Shown: positions 36,798 through 49,442, numbered from the stretch's first letter. The stretch is DNA of 64,000 nucleotides from Chaetorhynchus papuensis (GCA_013396525.1 VWYX01000205.1:503501-567500), one strand, 5' to 3'. Notes: generated from the letters alone by a model not told the origin. Made by a program: numbers and translations.

Positions 36798-37920
36798 ACT
36801 TTTCGGGCACATAGAACCTGGCTCAAATCTTCAGCAGGCTTTAGCTACCTCGGGGACTGATTTCCTACCAGTCCTGAAAGAAGTAAGGAAACCGGTTCAG
36901 AGAATGAGAGGGCTCCAGGTTTAGAAACCAATTTGTCTGCAGACAGCTTTCATTGGTGTTCCACCACAGACCCTCCCAGTCACCATGACCTGGATGCTGT
37001 CTCAGGTATAATTAACCCTGTGCCCTGAGCTGGGCACCACCAGCCTCACTGTTCACAAAAGCCTCTGTCAGACACGGGGCTGACGGACTTTTGTGCTGCT
37101 CTGACTCTCATAAACTCACCCTCCTTTTGCACTGTGGCATTCTCAATTTAACGGAGAGGGAAAGGGCTCTCCCACCATGGAAGATGTCTACTGATCCAAT
37201 TTTTCTTTTTCCTATTCTTCTGCTTTGGAAGTTTCTTGCTCTGGTACTCAAAGCAAATCTTCTCCAGGACAGCAAGTAAACAAATAAATAAAGTGCTTTT
37301 TCAGCCCAAGTAGGACGGAGAGGAGTAGACTGGAAGGAGTTAGATTGCCCATTCCAGCCTTGTCTCCTTTTTTGCTTCTCTTCCTTCAAAGCCAGATGCC
37401 AGGGAAAGCTCGAGTTCACCATCTCTCCTCTGCTTTTCTTGCAGAACACACAATGGCTACAGAAAAGGGGAATATACCCTCCCCTTCCATGTAGGAGCAA
37501 TTTGTTTACATTTCCCAGCTTCTCAGAGGGTAGGAGAGGGATGCGATCCTCTCTTTCTTCTTTAGTGCTTGGGACATTTGCATAAGAAGAGACTCTTTGT
37601 TATTTAAACACTCATCTGCTCCCACTGCTCAGCCTCATTTTGAAGTTGTAATCCTCTGTTAGGTCCATGTCAGTGGCTGCTGGAGGGTGGGCCTGGAGTT
37701 GGACTCTGAAGGGCAAGAGCCCAGCTTTGAGCCTCCCAAGTGCATGGGGAGCTGCAAATCTGGAAGTTCTCCCTTTTCCTTAGGTGGGTTTGAGGCCTGG
37801 GACCAATATCGGTATCACTGCTGTTGTTCCAGAGCTGAGGAGCTGCTGTGGAGGGCACCAAACATCTCCCTCAGGTGGCAGAGCACTGGGGGGTTCCCAT
37901 CCCCAACCTGAACAGCTCCA

Positions 37921-38308
37921 CACAATCACAGAGCAGGCTGAGGTGGAAGAAGCCCACAAGGATCATCGAGCCCAACTCCTGGCCCTGCACAGAACCATCC
38001 CCAAGAGTGACACCCTGTGCCTGGGATTGTTGTCCAAACACTCTGGCAGCCTTGGGGCCATGACCATACCCTGACCCCTGGGACCCTGTTTCAGTGCCCC
38101 AACACTCTCTGGGTGAAGAACTTCTTTCCAATATCCACCTAAACCTCCCCTGACACAGCTCCAGCCGTTCCCTTGAGTCCTGTCACTGTCACTACAGAGA
38201 AGAGATCAGCATCTGCCCCTCCTCTTCCCCTCACGAGGAAGCTGTAGATTGTGAGGAGTGTCTCCTCAGTCTCCTCTTGTCCATCTGAACAGACCAAGTG
38301 CCCTCACC
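37921..38308 (-). mobile_element. CR1 LINE fragment, left of nested LTR
   Basis: The plus strand shows 'cacaatcacagagcaggctg', 'gatcatcgagcccaact', 'aagaacttctttccaatatc' and 'ctgaacagaccaagtgcc', the CR1 3' region in reverse complement. It extends further into the element than the other copies and is interrupted at 38308 by an LTR, continuing at about 38791. Confidence 0.9.
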
Positions 38309-38741
38309 TGATGCCTTAGGTTTTAACTTTTATATTTTTCAAACCCTGCACTGCCCAGTGTGTAACTCTGAAGTTTCCTGGAGCCTGTTCATTTCTGCTC
38401 TCTCCTGCTGGGCACACACAACAAAGCCTCTCCGGGCCTGCTCTCCAAGGACACCCAGACCGTCCTAGGCCCAAAAAGTATAAACCAAAGAGCTTCTGAG
38501 GGGGGCAAACAGAGGGGAATTACATCATTAAACTGAAGATTTAATTGGAGAATTAACCCTGGTATGCAAATGAACCAAACCTATAAAAGTGTGAAGAACT
38601 CATGACCTGCTGTCCATCTCGGGGTCCATCCTGGCAGCAGCCTCTGGCTCCCCAGGGGTACCTTTGAAGGCCTTTCCAATAAATACCCACCTTTATTCCC
38701 TTACTCCTGTCTAGTCTCTTAGGAGGCCTCTTAAGGCATCA
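38309..38741 (+). mobile_element. LTR, family B, copy 2 (opposite orientation)
   Basis: A 433-bp plus-strand LTR with perfect 10-bp inverted termini TGATGCCTTA...TAAGGCATCA. It has TATAAAAG at 38582-38589 and AATAAA at 38678-38683. It matches family B copies at 6799-7225 and 59447-59888 in reverse complement along its length. The flanks immediately outside are CACC (left) and GTTC (right), so the simple duplication is missing. Instead a short primer-binding-site-like sequence follows, and GACC, one base different from CACC, lies where CR1 resumes (38791-38794). It is thus a 5' LTR with a small internal remnant. Confidence 0.92.
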
Positions 38742-38790
38742 GTTCTTTGGCACCCCAGATGGGACAACAAACCCACAATCCCTGGCTTAG
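38742..38790 (+). other. Retroviral leader remnant with primer-binding-site-like sequence
   Basis: Six bases after the LTR comes TGGCACCCCAGATGGGAC (38748-38765), which has the length, the TGG start and the GGGAC-type end expected of a tRNA primer-binding site. Such sites sit directly after the 5' LTR in retroviruses (established). I cannot name the tRNA. About 25 further bases follow before the CR1 resumes. The rest of the provirus and the 3' LTR are absent. Confidence 0.6.
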
Positions 38791-38845
38791 GACCTGCTCC
38801 TCACACACCTTCCCCCAAGGCCCTTCACCATCCTAATGGACCCAA
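38791..38845 (-). mobile_element. CR1 LINE, continuation after LTR
   Basis: 'tgctcctcacac' and 'ccaaggcccttcaccatcct' continue the CR1 reverse complement that broke off at 38308. The two parts join almost without loss, so the LTR and its leader remnant sit at a single point in the CR1. Confidence 0.8.
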
Positions 38846-41446
38846 AGCACATCGGACACAGGACTCAGGACACAGGTGGAGAGAGGAGCAGCTCCTCTGA
38901 AATCAGTGACATGAACTCAGTGAGAGACACAAACCAGACCCCCCAGGTGCTGATAGAAGCAGCAAAAGTTCCTAAATCTTTTTTTTTTAAAACCCAGCAA
39001 ATATTTTTTCTGTATTTCATTTCACACAGGAGCACTGAATAAACCTGATTTTCAATACATCGCAGAAACAGACTCAGTCCTCCTACGAGGAGATGAAATG
39101 GCTTTGTTGTTGTACCTAGGATTCCTTTGTTCCAGTAAGGAAGGAACAGCAAGCTTAATTAAATGCATTAGTAACCACAAGGTAGTTAAATATCAATTGG
39201 CCATTACAACACAGAGTGCAACAAAAGCCTAAATAAATTCTGAATTATAAACATAAATGTGTGCATCAGAATAGGTAAAGGTATTTATAATAGGTATTTA
39301 CTGTTAAAAGGTGGCAATTTTCTTCTGGGAAATTGCCCCCACTTCGTATTTTTCTGGGTTTTTTCTTTTCATTAGGATTTCTATAGACTTTGGCCAAAAC
39401 AATTTTCAAAGTCCTGGTTTTGAATTATTGCTATTACGCTGCGTTTCATACATCTTATTTCTGAAAACAATCCCTGTTAAAATAGCATTTGTTTTGCTCA
39501 AAATTTTGCAGAATATTTCACTAGAATCTAATTCTGACAATTCAGACAATTTTTAAATCCACAAAAAACAAACAAACAAACAAAAAAACCACACAAAAAA
39601 AATCCCACCAAAAAACCCAAACAAACAAAGAAACAAAAAACCAAAACAGACAACCAACCACCACAAATATGTTGGCATTTAGGTGATTTTTAGAACAGAG
39701 AAAAAAAAAATTTGCTGGCCTGGTATTGACCTCTTTTAGCTATCTGCAAGCAAGCCCAACGTGGAAATTGCCAGTGCACACATTGTCCCAAAATGCCCCT
39801 TTATCCACGTGTCCAACTTTGTAGAGGACACTTTTCCTCATGAGAGGAGGTGTTTGTCTGGTCTGAGTGTCCCCAGGTAACCCCAGAGAAAACTCCCCAT
39901 CCTTGGGGTAGATTTGAACAAGATTGAGTTGGAGCAGGGTTTAGTAGCACCAGTCCATGAAGAAATCCCATTCATCCCCTTTCATTTTTGTGCTTTACAT
40001 TACTTACTATCTTTCACTGCTTTTTGGTGAATTTGTTATTTGTGAGGATTTATTCCTGTTTTTGCGTAGAGTATAAATAAACCTTATCAGAAGGGGTTAA
40101 TAAGGCAAAAGAATACTTAAAAGACTTGATAAAAGCTTCACAACATGTCATGATTTCTGATCCATTATCGGCTGATCTAACCACTCATGTTCACTGCCTC
40201 TGAAATACCAAACAAACCATGAAATTAAAAATCCCCTGTGCCCTACCTTTAGTACACTGAAGAAATCAAAGGATCCCGACAGGGTCTTAATTCCTCACTG
40301 ATAAAGGAAAATTGCTTTTATTCAAAAATTCTTTTTGAAGGAAAAAAAATCCCGTATTTAGAATGAGAAAGGGAAAAAAAAGGATAGCATAGATGTTGTG
40401 ATTTAACTAAAAATACACTGGCTCATAAAAGCTTGGCATTGCTCCTTCGAAAGTTAAATATTTTTGTCCCAGGGAGAAAAAAAAAATTAAAATCTAAGAA
40501 CATTTTGATCCCAGGGTTAGTTCTAAAGTATTTTGTAATTTAAGCCATCTAATGGCAATAAATTTCCAAGGCTGTAAAGCATCTAAAATGGAAACTTGAA
40601 ATATGACTAAATTTCCCATCACCTGGGCTGTCCAGACACAGCCACTTTTTGACATTGTGGCTTCTGTACTTTCATCAGCCTGCCCAGTTCTGTGTCCAGT
40701 CTGGTCCAGTCATGAAGAACACCCTTCTACCCTCACACATTGTTGGTGTTTCCCTGCATCTTCCTTCATGCAGGAGACCCATGTGGTGATGGTTGTAGTC
40801 AAACCTGGCTGGATGTAGGGCTGACCTTTACTGATGTGCACTGGACTTGGGCAGGATGCTCAGATAAACAAAAATAGCCTTTTTTACACAGAAATCTCCT
40901 CACTGGTATCCTCTTGCATCAAAGGAAATGGAAATTTTTATTAAAAAAAAATAACAAGGTAAATAATCTGAATCCTTTGTGCAAGGCGACAATAAAAGCA
41001 GATCTCCAGCATCAGTCTCACGATGCACAAATGAAATCAGCTACCTCCTGAATCTGCAAGTGCCTCTGACTGGTCTGTAAGCTCTACTTCCCATGCCACC
41101 ACTGATGACTGACAGGCAGAGTTTCATTTGACCACACTTTGTCTAACTTCATCTCACTCACATATCTGAATGAGGCAGGGCTCCTCAATTTCCTGAGTTC
41201 TGCTGGTTTCCAGGGCTGCTGCACCACTTTGAGCCTTCAGTTCCATGCGTCTGCGTTGTAGGGGCTGGGCTGGACGCACCTGAGTGACAGAGAGCTGGCA
41301 AGGACCTTCAAGGACTCAAGGCTTCAGAAACATCAGATCAAGCTGATTTAATGGAGAGGGAAAGAGAACACCACTAAATTGAGAAAATTCAGGCCAGGAG
41401 CTCAGAGGTCGGCAGTAAAATAAGTAAGGACAAAACAACCGGAATG
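38846..41446. other. Unique AT-rich non-coding sequence
   Basis: No gene or LTR/LINE is recognised. It holds a 107-bp A-rich (AAAC)n tract, listed separately, and is AT-rich between about 39160 and 40600. Open frames are at most 95 codons. Confidence 0.5.
39561..39667 (+). repeat. (AAAC)n-like low-complexity tract
   Basis: A 107-bp A-rich stretch with perfect AAAC repeats at the start (AACAAACAAACAAAC), decaying into AAACC and CCACAA words. Confidence 0.92.
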
Positions 41447-41450
41447 GTGC

Positions 41451-41914
41451 TGATGCCTTTTCCTGGTCTTAAAATCAAGAGTCAAACACAGTTAGAAGGG
41501 AAAAAGGGATTTTACCTCTGTATTTATTTTAAGGATCCTTAAGTGCATTACGTCCAGGTCGAATGCACCTCCATGCACCCCGCAATGCACCCCCAAAAGA
41601 TGAGGTATAACATTATAGGTGTTACTAAATAGCATATCTATCAAAGATTCCCCAATGAGAGGCTCGAATGAGCCCCCTCTCCCCAAGGAACCTTCCCCTG
41701 GATGGTGCTATCTTAGTTTACAAAATGTGTTCTGGAGAAGACTTTGGGGTCTGGGGCACACTGATCCCCTGACTACGAAGCTTCTAAAATGTTCAGTCTC
41801 CCAGCTTAACAAACAAATCCAAGAATGTAGGCAAAAAACCCACTAAGAATACAAAAGTTGTAAGAAGGTATAAAAGGGGTATAAAAGAAAAGGGAAAAAA
41901 CCATCATGGCATCA
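41451..41914 (-). mobile_element. Solo LTR, family C
   Basis: A 464-bp LTR on the minus strand with termini TGATGCC..GGCATCA and a perfect 4-bp duplication, GTGC, at 41447-41450 and 41915-41918. The minus-strand AATAAA lies at 41523-41528, toward the 3' end, which sets the orientation. Its termini equal those of family B, but the body differs, so it is a related but separate family. A 4-bp duplication fits class I (gamma-like) retroviruses. No internal region adjoins it. Confidence 0.85.
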
Positions 41915-42619
41915 GTGCAAGTGATGTTTCACAGGTGCCAGGGAAAGAGAATTACCTTGCCCTGGGACAGCCCTTCCACAGCCCTGCTTTATGTGTGTCT
42001 GCGGGATTTAGCATGAACATTCAGCTGTTCTAAGAGCAGCTTTGGGATCTCCTAGGAAAGTCTCGTGATATCAAAGGTCATTGAAAGAACTGCTCAGCAC
42101 ACCCACACACCTCAGGACTGCGCAGCAAAATGTCCAGTTGAACTCTGGACAAGGGAAGAAGCTTTACTACAAAATTCAGTGTATTTTTTTGAACATCATG
42201 GATGTATAAATACCATGCAAATTTGTATGCAGACACTGGCATTGTCTATCCCAGTTATAATTCCTCCATCCAAGTTCAGGAGATCTGCCATGCTGTCCAT
42301 TTGACAAGTCTGCAGCTTGTTTGTAAACCAGGGTGTGTTTGTGATGTTCTTATGACTGAAAAGCAAAATCATAAATCCCCTGTGCTGACCAACTCAGCTG
42401 AACCCCGAAGCAAGTCAAAATGCACGCTCTCCACACAGCCCCACAAAGCTAAGGGCAGTATTTACCTGCATAAAAAGAAATAATACTGAAACAAAAAAAG
42501 AAGTCTGGGTCAGCTATGCAGTGTTGAAATATTAATACTGTTGGCAGAGAGAGTACATGAACCTATTATTTTGCAAAGTGTGGCTGGATGTCGTGAAGGC
42601 AAACACTGAATAAGTAAGG

Positions 42620-42649
42620 AGAAAATCCAGTTCTTTAACTGGATTTTCT
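42620..42649. repeat. Perfect inverted repeat: 13-bp stem, 4-nt loop
   Basis: AGAAAATCCAGTT and AACTGGATTTTCT are perfect reverse complements around the loop CTTT. Weaker outer complementarity (GTGTGGCTGG near 42576 and CCAGACACAC near 42661) could extend it as an interrupted stem. No transposon family is recognised. It may be a chance palindrome, a remnant of a small inverted-repeat element, or a hairpin RNA if transcribed. Confidence 0.9.
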
Positions 42650-44962
42650 GGTGCCTGTAGCCAGACACACAGAGAGTTTATTCCATTTGGCTTCTATAGC
42701 TGGAATGGATTTTGTATTAAAACTGCCTAACAGGTTTTTTAAGTATAGGGAAAATGTATTTTAAACGTAGATAATTTCATTTCCAGCTATGAAGGCACAT
42801 CTACTGAGCTGAGAACTCGGTGACATCAATGGGAAGAGATTTGACTACTGGATCTACAGAGAGTAAATTGTGGCATAATTATTCTGAATTAACTTACAAC
42901 AGTAATGTCAAGAGAGTTTGAATAGAGACCCTCAAACTAAACTAGTATCAAACAGAGTAGCTCCACATCACTGCCATCACAGACACTATTTTCCATGTAC
43001 ATCGTCCTGCCTGTTCTGCTTGCACATCAAACCTCACATAAAGGGATCTCTGCAGAGTATCCAAGATAGGAGGCATATTTGTCTTCCCATTTCCGTGGTT
43101 TGTGATAACTAAATTCCTTTAGAGGAGAGAAAACATCACCTGCAGAAGAAGGAAAAGTAGAAATCTCATTATGCAACCAGTGAAAAAAGACTCGGTCAGC
43201 GCAGCGGAGCCCTAAGAGTTGCATGGAGCTAAATACTGCTCAGCATCCCCACAAGTGAACACACGAAATGCCTTGGATGAGCCCTTGAATTTAAAAAGAA
43301 TTAATGAAAGACAAGAGCTAACACAGCAGTGGGCACGGCTTAGCAGGTTATCAGTGATTTGAGCCACATCCTTTAGGTAGGCACTAAAACCCACAAACAT
43401 CAGACAACAACAGCAATGTTTTCTTTCATGCCCTGTGCTGCAGGCAAAGCACTGGGATTCAATTCCCTCTTCTACCTAATGGTATTTGAATTTACATTTC
43501 CAGACACCTCTCAAGCCACCAAATAAGTCACCATTCCCCAGGGCTCTTGCCCACCAGTTGTGGTATTTTTGCTGCTCGGAACATGCAGGACTGGAGACAC
43601 AGGGAGAAGAGATACTCTTTCCCTTGCTGAATATCGAATTGCACATGAAGGACAACAACTGCAGCAGGAGTTCTGCCTTCATTCACATGCACAAACCCCT
43701 GCCTACCACTTCATTGCCAGGGAAATGTTCTGTGAAACAATTAAAGCAGGTTTGAACCCAGTCAGATAGAGGAAAGGATTAAACTTAAGTCACTCGGGAC
43801 ATGGGGAGGGGGGCCGTAACGAAAAATTTTAAAGTAATCTCCTACAACCGTGAAGATAAACCCTCGAGTAATTACATATGATCAAAGATGCATTTCATTT
43901 TTTCCCCTTTTCTCACAATGACAGTGAACAAAAGAGGACTTTTGTCAAAAGTGCAATTTGATAAATTTGCATAAGCCTGAAGAATACACAGCTGTTTGAC
44001 CACAAGGATTTGGCATTTGCTACTACAGAACAGAAGAAAGCTCGCTGCGTATATATTCACTTCCATACACTTTATTTTCATTGTTTGCTGCTGGCCAGAG
44101 ACAACCCCCTGCATGGCTGGACCTGCAGACTGTGTCTGTGTGACCATTTGGGTGTTTGCACCTCAGCAGCAAATCCCAGGGCACTGATACTCACTCCAGC
44201 TGGAAGGTGGAGTTCACAGACCATGATCCTGCCACACGGTGATCAGGTCATTTCTGCTACTCACCCTCACTCGGGCTGGAAGCCCACAAAGGAATCTGAG
44301 CCAGATTTGAGTCTCAGTAAACGACACAAAATGGCCATATGTGATTTTGAGAGGTACAAAGAGGATCTGTGGCAGCTGCTGCTTGAATGCAGGCCACCTA
44401 CATCCCTCATTTTCACCATGACAGAGAGGTAAATGGAGTTCCTCCCTTCCTCACACGGGGAAATATAAAGCAGAAGATTACAGTTATTACAACCGCCTTT
44501 TGTCTGAAACAAAGTTCAAAGGCTTGTCTTCTTTAATCAATCTTCCAGCAGAATAATAGGGCTGCAAATTCCACTTTCACGGAACTAAAGCACTCGGGCT
44601 GAATCAGTTTTTCCCCCTCTGTTCCCCCTTCTCAAAGCAGAGCACGAATGAAGGAGCTCAGACGAGGGAGTTCACTGAGCTGCCCATAGAAGCCACACCA
44701 CGTTCTCTGAGGGAAGCAAAAGGCAAGAAGGTAATCAAACATCTTGGCTCCAACACCACGTGCTGGCGAAGCACTTTGGGCAGTCAGATATAATGAATAT
44801 TCAGCAATCCCTGGCTATTGTGGTATAGCAAAGTGCCTCTGCCAGGGGAGCCATTTCTGTGGCTGAGGTGAGAAAATAATAGATGTCCACTTGGCAGAGG
44901 TAGCCACAGACACGTTAACTCAGAGCCCACAGATCCCTCTGGGTAGTGTCCGGCTGGAGATT

Positions 44963-44986
44963 ATTAATGAGTCCATTAATGAGCCT
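44963..44986 (+). promoter_or_regulatory. Tandem ATTAATGAG homeodomain-type sites (candidate)
   Basis: ATTAATGAGTCC is repeated with a period of 12 (44963-44974, 44975-44986; the last two bases vary). ATTA/TAAT cores are homeodomain half-sites (established for the family). A role here is inferred only. Confidence 0.3.
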
Positions 44987-45512
44987 GTTTCCACTGCAGC
45001 AGAATGGGGAGGGAGCTTTTAGCATATGTGTTGCAAGTAACCCTTGGAATTAAATATTCAAACAAAAAAAAATTGAGGAAAAAAAAAAAGAATAAAGAAA
45101 GGGAAGGAATGTTCACAAAAATCAGAATAAGAGGAGAGGTTCACCCAAACATATTGTGCTATTGAACAGCATCCACAAATGTGCACAGAAATGCCTATTT
45201 TTTCCCCCTAAAGATCCAATTACAGACAGCAAAGAGCTCACAAATGCACAAACAAAAAGATATATTCAGAAGCGCTGCTGGAATGAAGGCATCTGAAATG
45301 TGTAATTTCTTTCACCATCTTCACAGTAGTCCAGACATAATTTAGTCTGGATTTCTTCCAGTCCAGATTCACTAATGATACCATGGACTCTAAGTGACCT
45401 CTCAAACACCAAGAATAACGGATAGCACCAGACCTAGTCAAAAAGAACAGTTGGAAAACTGTGTCAAATTTAAGGGCATATTTTAACAATTTTGGTCATT
45501 CGCGGAAGTTTG

Positions 45513-45562
45513 AAAAAACAACACAAACAAAACAGAACAAAAAAACAACAAAAACAAACACC
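45513..45562 (+). repeat. A-rich (AAAC)n-like tract
   Basis: About 50 bp of A broken by single C and G residues, much like the tracts at 26378 and 39561. Confidence 0.85.
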
Positions 45563-48500
45563 TCTACAAACTTTAAGAACCAGGTCAATTCTTGAGGTTG
45601 TCATGATTTTATCCTCCACACTAATGTTAGCCCTATTTTTATTAGGTACACAAGTGCCACCCCCTCCAACCCCCCCAAAAAAAGCACTTAGGTAGCTGTG
45701 AATGCCCCAAAGCTCATGGTGATGGCTCATACGTGAATGGAGACTGAAGAGAATCTTTTTATCAGTCTCTGATGGGCTGCAGTAAGAACTTGACTAGAAA
45801 ATTACAACTGACAAAGCGTTTGGCAGAAGTTTCTAGCTCAGGGTCCTGTGTCTAGCAGCCAAAGCAGACAAGATATATCTAATTCTACAGAAAATCAAAA
45901 TGTTTAGCACTCAACCACCTCCTCCCCCTCTACAGAATCACATCATCAGTGTAGATTTCCTGTCTTCCCCCTCCATCCCGTACGATTCCTTTGCATGGTG
46001 ACCCCATGGCAGCCTTGCCTGTGCCACTGCAACACCCCTGGTGTTGTATCACCCTCTCTCATGTCTGGATTCCTGGCCTGAGCTACAAAACCTGTGTTTT
46101 CCAGAGGGTCACAAGCCCATTTGCTATGTGACATATCCCCTCTGGATGCTTGGCCCAGTTGATGCAAGAACAAAAAATAAAGTTGTCTGAAAACATCCAT
46201 GTCTACTGAAGTTCAGCACCCAATTTCTCCACGAGGTTGTGAAACCATCTCATAACATGAGGGCTTTAGCCTTGCTTGTTTTGCAATGAGTCTTCTTCTT
46301 CCTCTTCCTTTCTTTCTGTATAAATCAGCTCTTAACCCCGTTTTCCCTGAAGAAAATATAAGAAAGCACCGAGTCATGCTCTGCTTTCCTAGGGAAAGAC
46401 ATTTTCTGCATTATTCTCCTGTCAGTTTCCAAGCTTTGCACAGGAGCTGGACCAACGCAAACCATTCTTTCATCACCTCAGGTATATCCCCAGAGGCTGG
46501 GCTATTTGTAGAGTTAAAGATAGCTATTACCAATAAGAAACCTGTCTCCCTTCCCCCTCTCTGTACTCTCAGAGCATATCTGGAAACAGCTCGGTGCTGC
46601 AGAGAGACATGACTTCGGAGAGTAAACTGATTAGAAGTGAAAGGAGTTTTGTGTTAAATCAGGGGCGGAGAGGAGGGAGAGGAAGAGGATGGAGGCAGCT
46701 GTGGGATTCTCCTGGGACCACACGGAGGGATGTCTGAGCTAGTGCTGCACCCAGCCCTGCAGCTGTGCCTCTGCAGAGTGCCAGGTGAGCTCCACAATGC
46801 AGCAATCCACCCTGCCAAGCCGCCTGCCCGGCAGCTCCCTGCGGCACAGACACGACCCCAAACACAGAGATGTGTCCACCACCACCACGTGAAGTGGCTC
46901 CCACCAAGTCCTCTTAACGTCAAGTGGCTGAGAGCAAGAGACAGAAAGCTTTGGTTTGCTTTTACTTTTGCTGAGCTGCAAGGCATCCGGAGAAAGGAGG
47001 ATGGAACTGCCAGCTCAGGGTGCTGGGCTAACACCAGAGTTCAACAGTGCACTACAGATGGGTTCCCATCTCTCCAACCTGGAAGTACCAGAGCTGTGCA
47101 GAGAATGACCTTTTCTCTGCCCCAGCACCACCTGGGTAGCACAGAGGCTGCTCCACAGAAATATCCCTGGGCATGACAAACATCATCCCTGACAAGTGCC
47201 ACACTGCAGGTGCAGTCTTTCCTGTCCTACACACCAGAGGATTAAAACCAGCCAAACACAATGAAGAGAGTTTCAAGCAAGTGCAAGGGAGCTCTGTAGG
47301 GACCCTGGGACACCTATTTGTGCTGCCTGAGAGCTCTTTTGCTGACACTGCCTTGTAGAGCCATGAGAACCCAGATAACACCTGCACAGTTTTGTCACAC
47401 AGTCCTACCTGCCACAAGGCTCGTGGCCACTTAGGGAGGCACCAAAACCACACAGGCTGGCACAGAGCAGCCCTGGGAATGCAGCAGCCAAACTGCTGCA
47501 GAATGTCTGACAGCTCCAAAGACCCAAGCAAGCTGATTTAAGGCTGACTGTGCTGCAGCACGGACACACCCAGAGAAACAGAACCACCCAGGAGGACAGG
47601 GAAGGGTGAAGGAGCTGCCTCATTTCTGTGCAGGGCTGAGCATCAAATGCAGTGAATTCACACACTCCACTACTTGAAAAGAGGGCAAAAAAGTATGGGA
47701 CTGCATGTTGCTGATTTTTCTGAGGCTACACATAAGCAGCATCTTCCATCAAATGGTGCAGGCTCAAACATAACCTCTCCTTTCCCCAAATGGAGGGGGA
47801 ACAAGGGGCAAGGAGGAGCATCTATGGCAAAGTCAGGCTTGAACATGTGCAACTGGGACAGAGAAAGAAAATCAATAATAGAAACCAGTGGTGGCAGAGT
47901 GCCAGAGGCAGCACCAAATCCTTGGGGGGACTAATTTGTAGTGGACAAAAAAGGAACATGCCAGTGTGCAGCTGTCAGGTCAGCACCCTGGTTTGGAGTT
48001 TTGAGGGATACTGTACACTGCCAAGCCATACCAGGAGGAGAGATGCAACAGGATAACAGACCTGGACAAGAGCTCTCTTGCTTCACTCACTGAGACTCTG
48101 TTGCTTGTGAAATCAAACATTTGGATGATGAAGGACAAAAAGCAGAGCAGACAGCATCACAAATCCTCTATTTGTACTCAGAGGCCGTGAATGTGCTTTC
48201 AGGCATGGTGGAACAGGCATGCCTTCAAACAGGAGAGTCCAACAGCTCCATGGGGAATTCCACTAAACCTCTCTTCCATACCCAACCCCTATTCCTCTCC
48301 AAAACCCCTCAGAGCCAGAAGCTGAGGAGGAGACTGCAGAGAGGTATACAAAGAAAATTTGTGTAAAAGACTCTCTTCTCACCAGCCCTGCCAAGAGGCC
48401 ATATCCACAGAAGTTTCAATTCACAGTGAAAGTTCAACTGACAGAGCAACTTCTTCCAAATTCACTTCCATGGGATAGTGGGTGAGAGACCAGGAAGGCA

Positions 48501-49359
48501 ACCTCACTAGGAAGAACAATAAGGTTTATGAGCTGTTTCTTTCCCTGTTGCCTGGTTAAAGCAGGGGTTTGGTCAATCACTTGGAAGCTGTGGCACTCTC
48601 TTCAGCAGAATTTTGCGCAAATTCCAGCGTTTATCTGCTGAGAAAATCCAGTGTTTCAGTAATGCTGGGGGAGCCCAGGTTCATATTAATATCTCTGCCA
48701 AGTTGATACCTGCTGCCACAGAGTTTCTTCACCTTTATGGAGCTGTCAAAGGCATTCTCCAATTACCAAGGCTGGGCCTTGAGAGGCTTGATCCTCCTGA
48801 AGGAGTGGATATATAGAATAGAAGGAATATGGAAATATATGGAATAGAAGGCCTGGAAAGATATTTCGTGAAAAGGACAACTCTGCCAAACTCTAGCACA
48901 TGTCTAGGGTCACCAGCCACTCTCTTAGTGCAGCTCCAGGCCCATGAGGCTCCTCTGAGTGATGTGAGAGATGAAGGGGACTGTGAGGGTGCTGCTGTGA
49001 GGTCCTGTGGAAGGAATTCAGCTGTGACAGCTACAGGAGCTGCACAAATGGAATACACAGAGCTAATTGAGTCGTCTTATGGATATTTACGTTACCCATA
49101 AAGGACCACAAAGCTCTGGTGATGGTGTCAAATGAGGTCACAATGCCAGGAACAACAGCGTGAGAACTTTGGTCCTTTCTGGTCATGAGTGATTGAATGA
49201 GTGTCTGGGACTTCTCAGGAAGCTGAGCTTTAATGGGTCAGGAGACAGCTCTTCATCCTGCTGAACAGAGACACTCCCTTCCCGCTGTGCAGATCAGTGT
49301 GACACCTGGATAGAAGTTATCCCTGTCCCCTCCAACCACTCCATCAGGGCAACCTCATC

Positions 49360-49442
49360 TTGTGGGTGGCAATCCTGCCTGTAGCAGGGAGGTTGGGACT
49401 GGGTGGTCCTTAAGGTCCCTTCCATCCCAAACCGTTCTGTGA
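49360..49442 (+). mobile_element. CR1 LINE 3' end (sense)
   Basis: 'gtagcagggaggttgggact', 'gggtggtccttaaggtccct' and 'tccatcccaaaccgttctgt' correspond to the sense CR1 3' end just before its terminal octamers. The copy may begin further left, but that part is too worn for me to place. Confidence 0.85.

Larger units (their letters stand above)
31421..37920. other. Unique non-coding sequence
   Basis: No gene or interspersed repeat is recognised. It contains poly-A (32798-32812) and poly-T (36782-36797) runs, an imperfect 20-bp duplication near 36535-36575, and several AT-rich stretches (32100-32280, 35160-35480). A slightly CpG-richer patch lies near 34690-34750. Open frames are at most 130 codons. 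Confidence 0.5.
41919..49359. other. Unique non-coding sequence
   Basis: About 7.4 kb without a recognised gene. It contains a strong hairpin (42620-42649), a repeated TTAATGAG element (44963-44986) and an A-rich tract (45513-45562), each listed separately. A purine-rich run followed by a GC-richer part lies at 46650-46910. The longest frames, 159 codons at 47052-47531 and 148 codons at 46730-47176 on the other strand, overlap and have no recognisable domain. Confidence 0.5.

Noticed and set aside
47052..47531. 159-codon minus-strand frame
   Set aside because: No recognisable domain, no promoter, and overlapping plus-strand frames are equally open.
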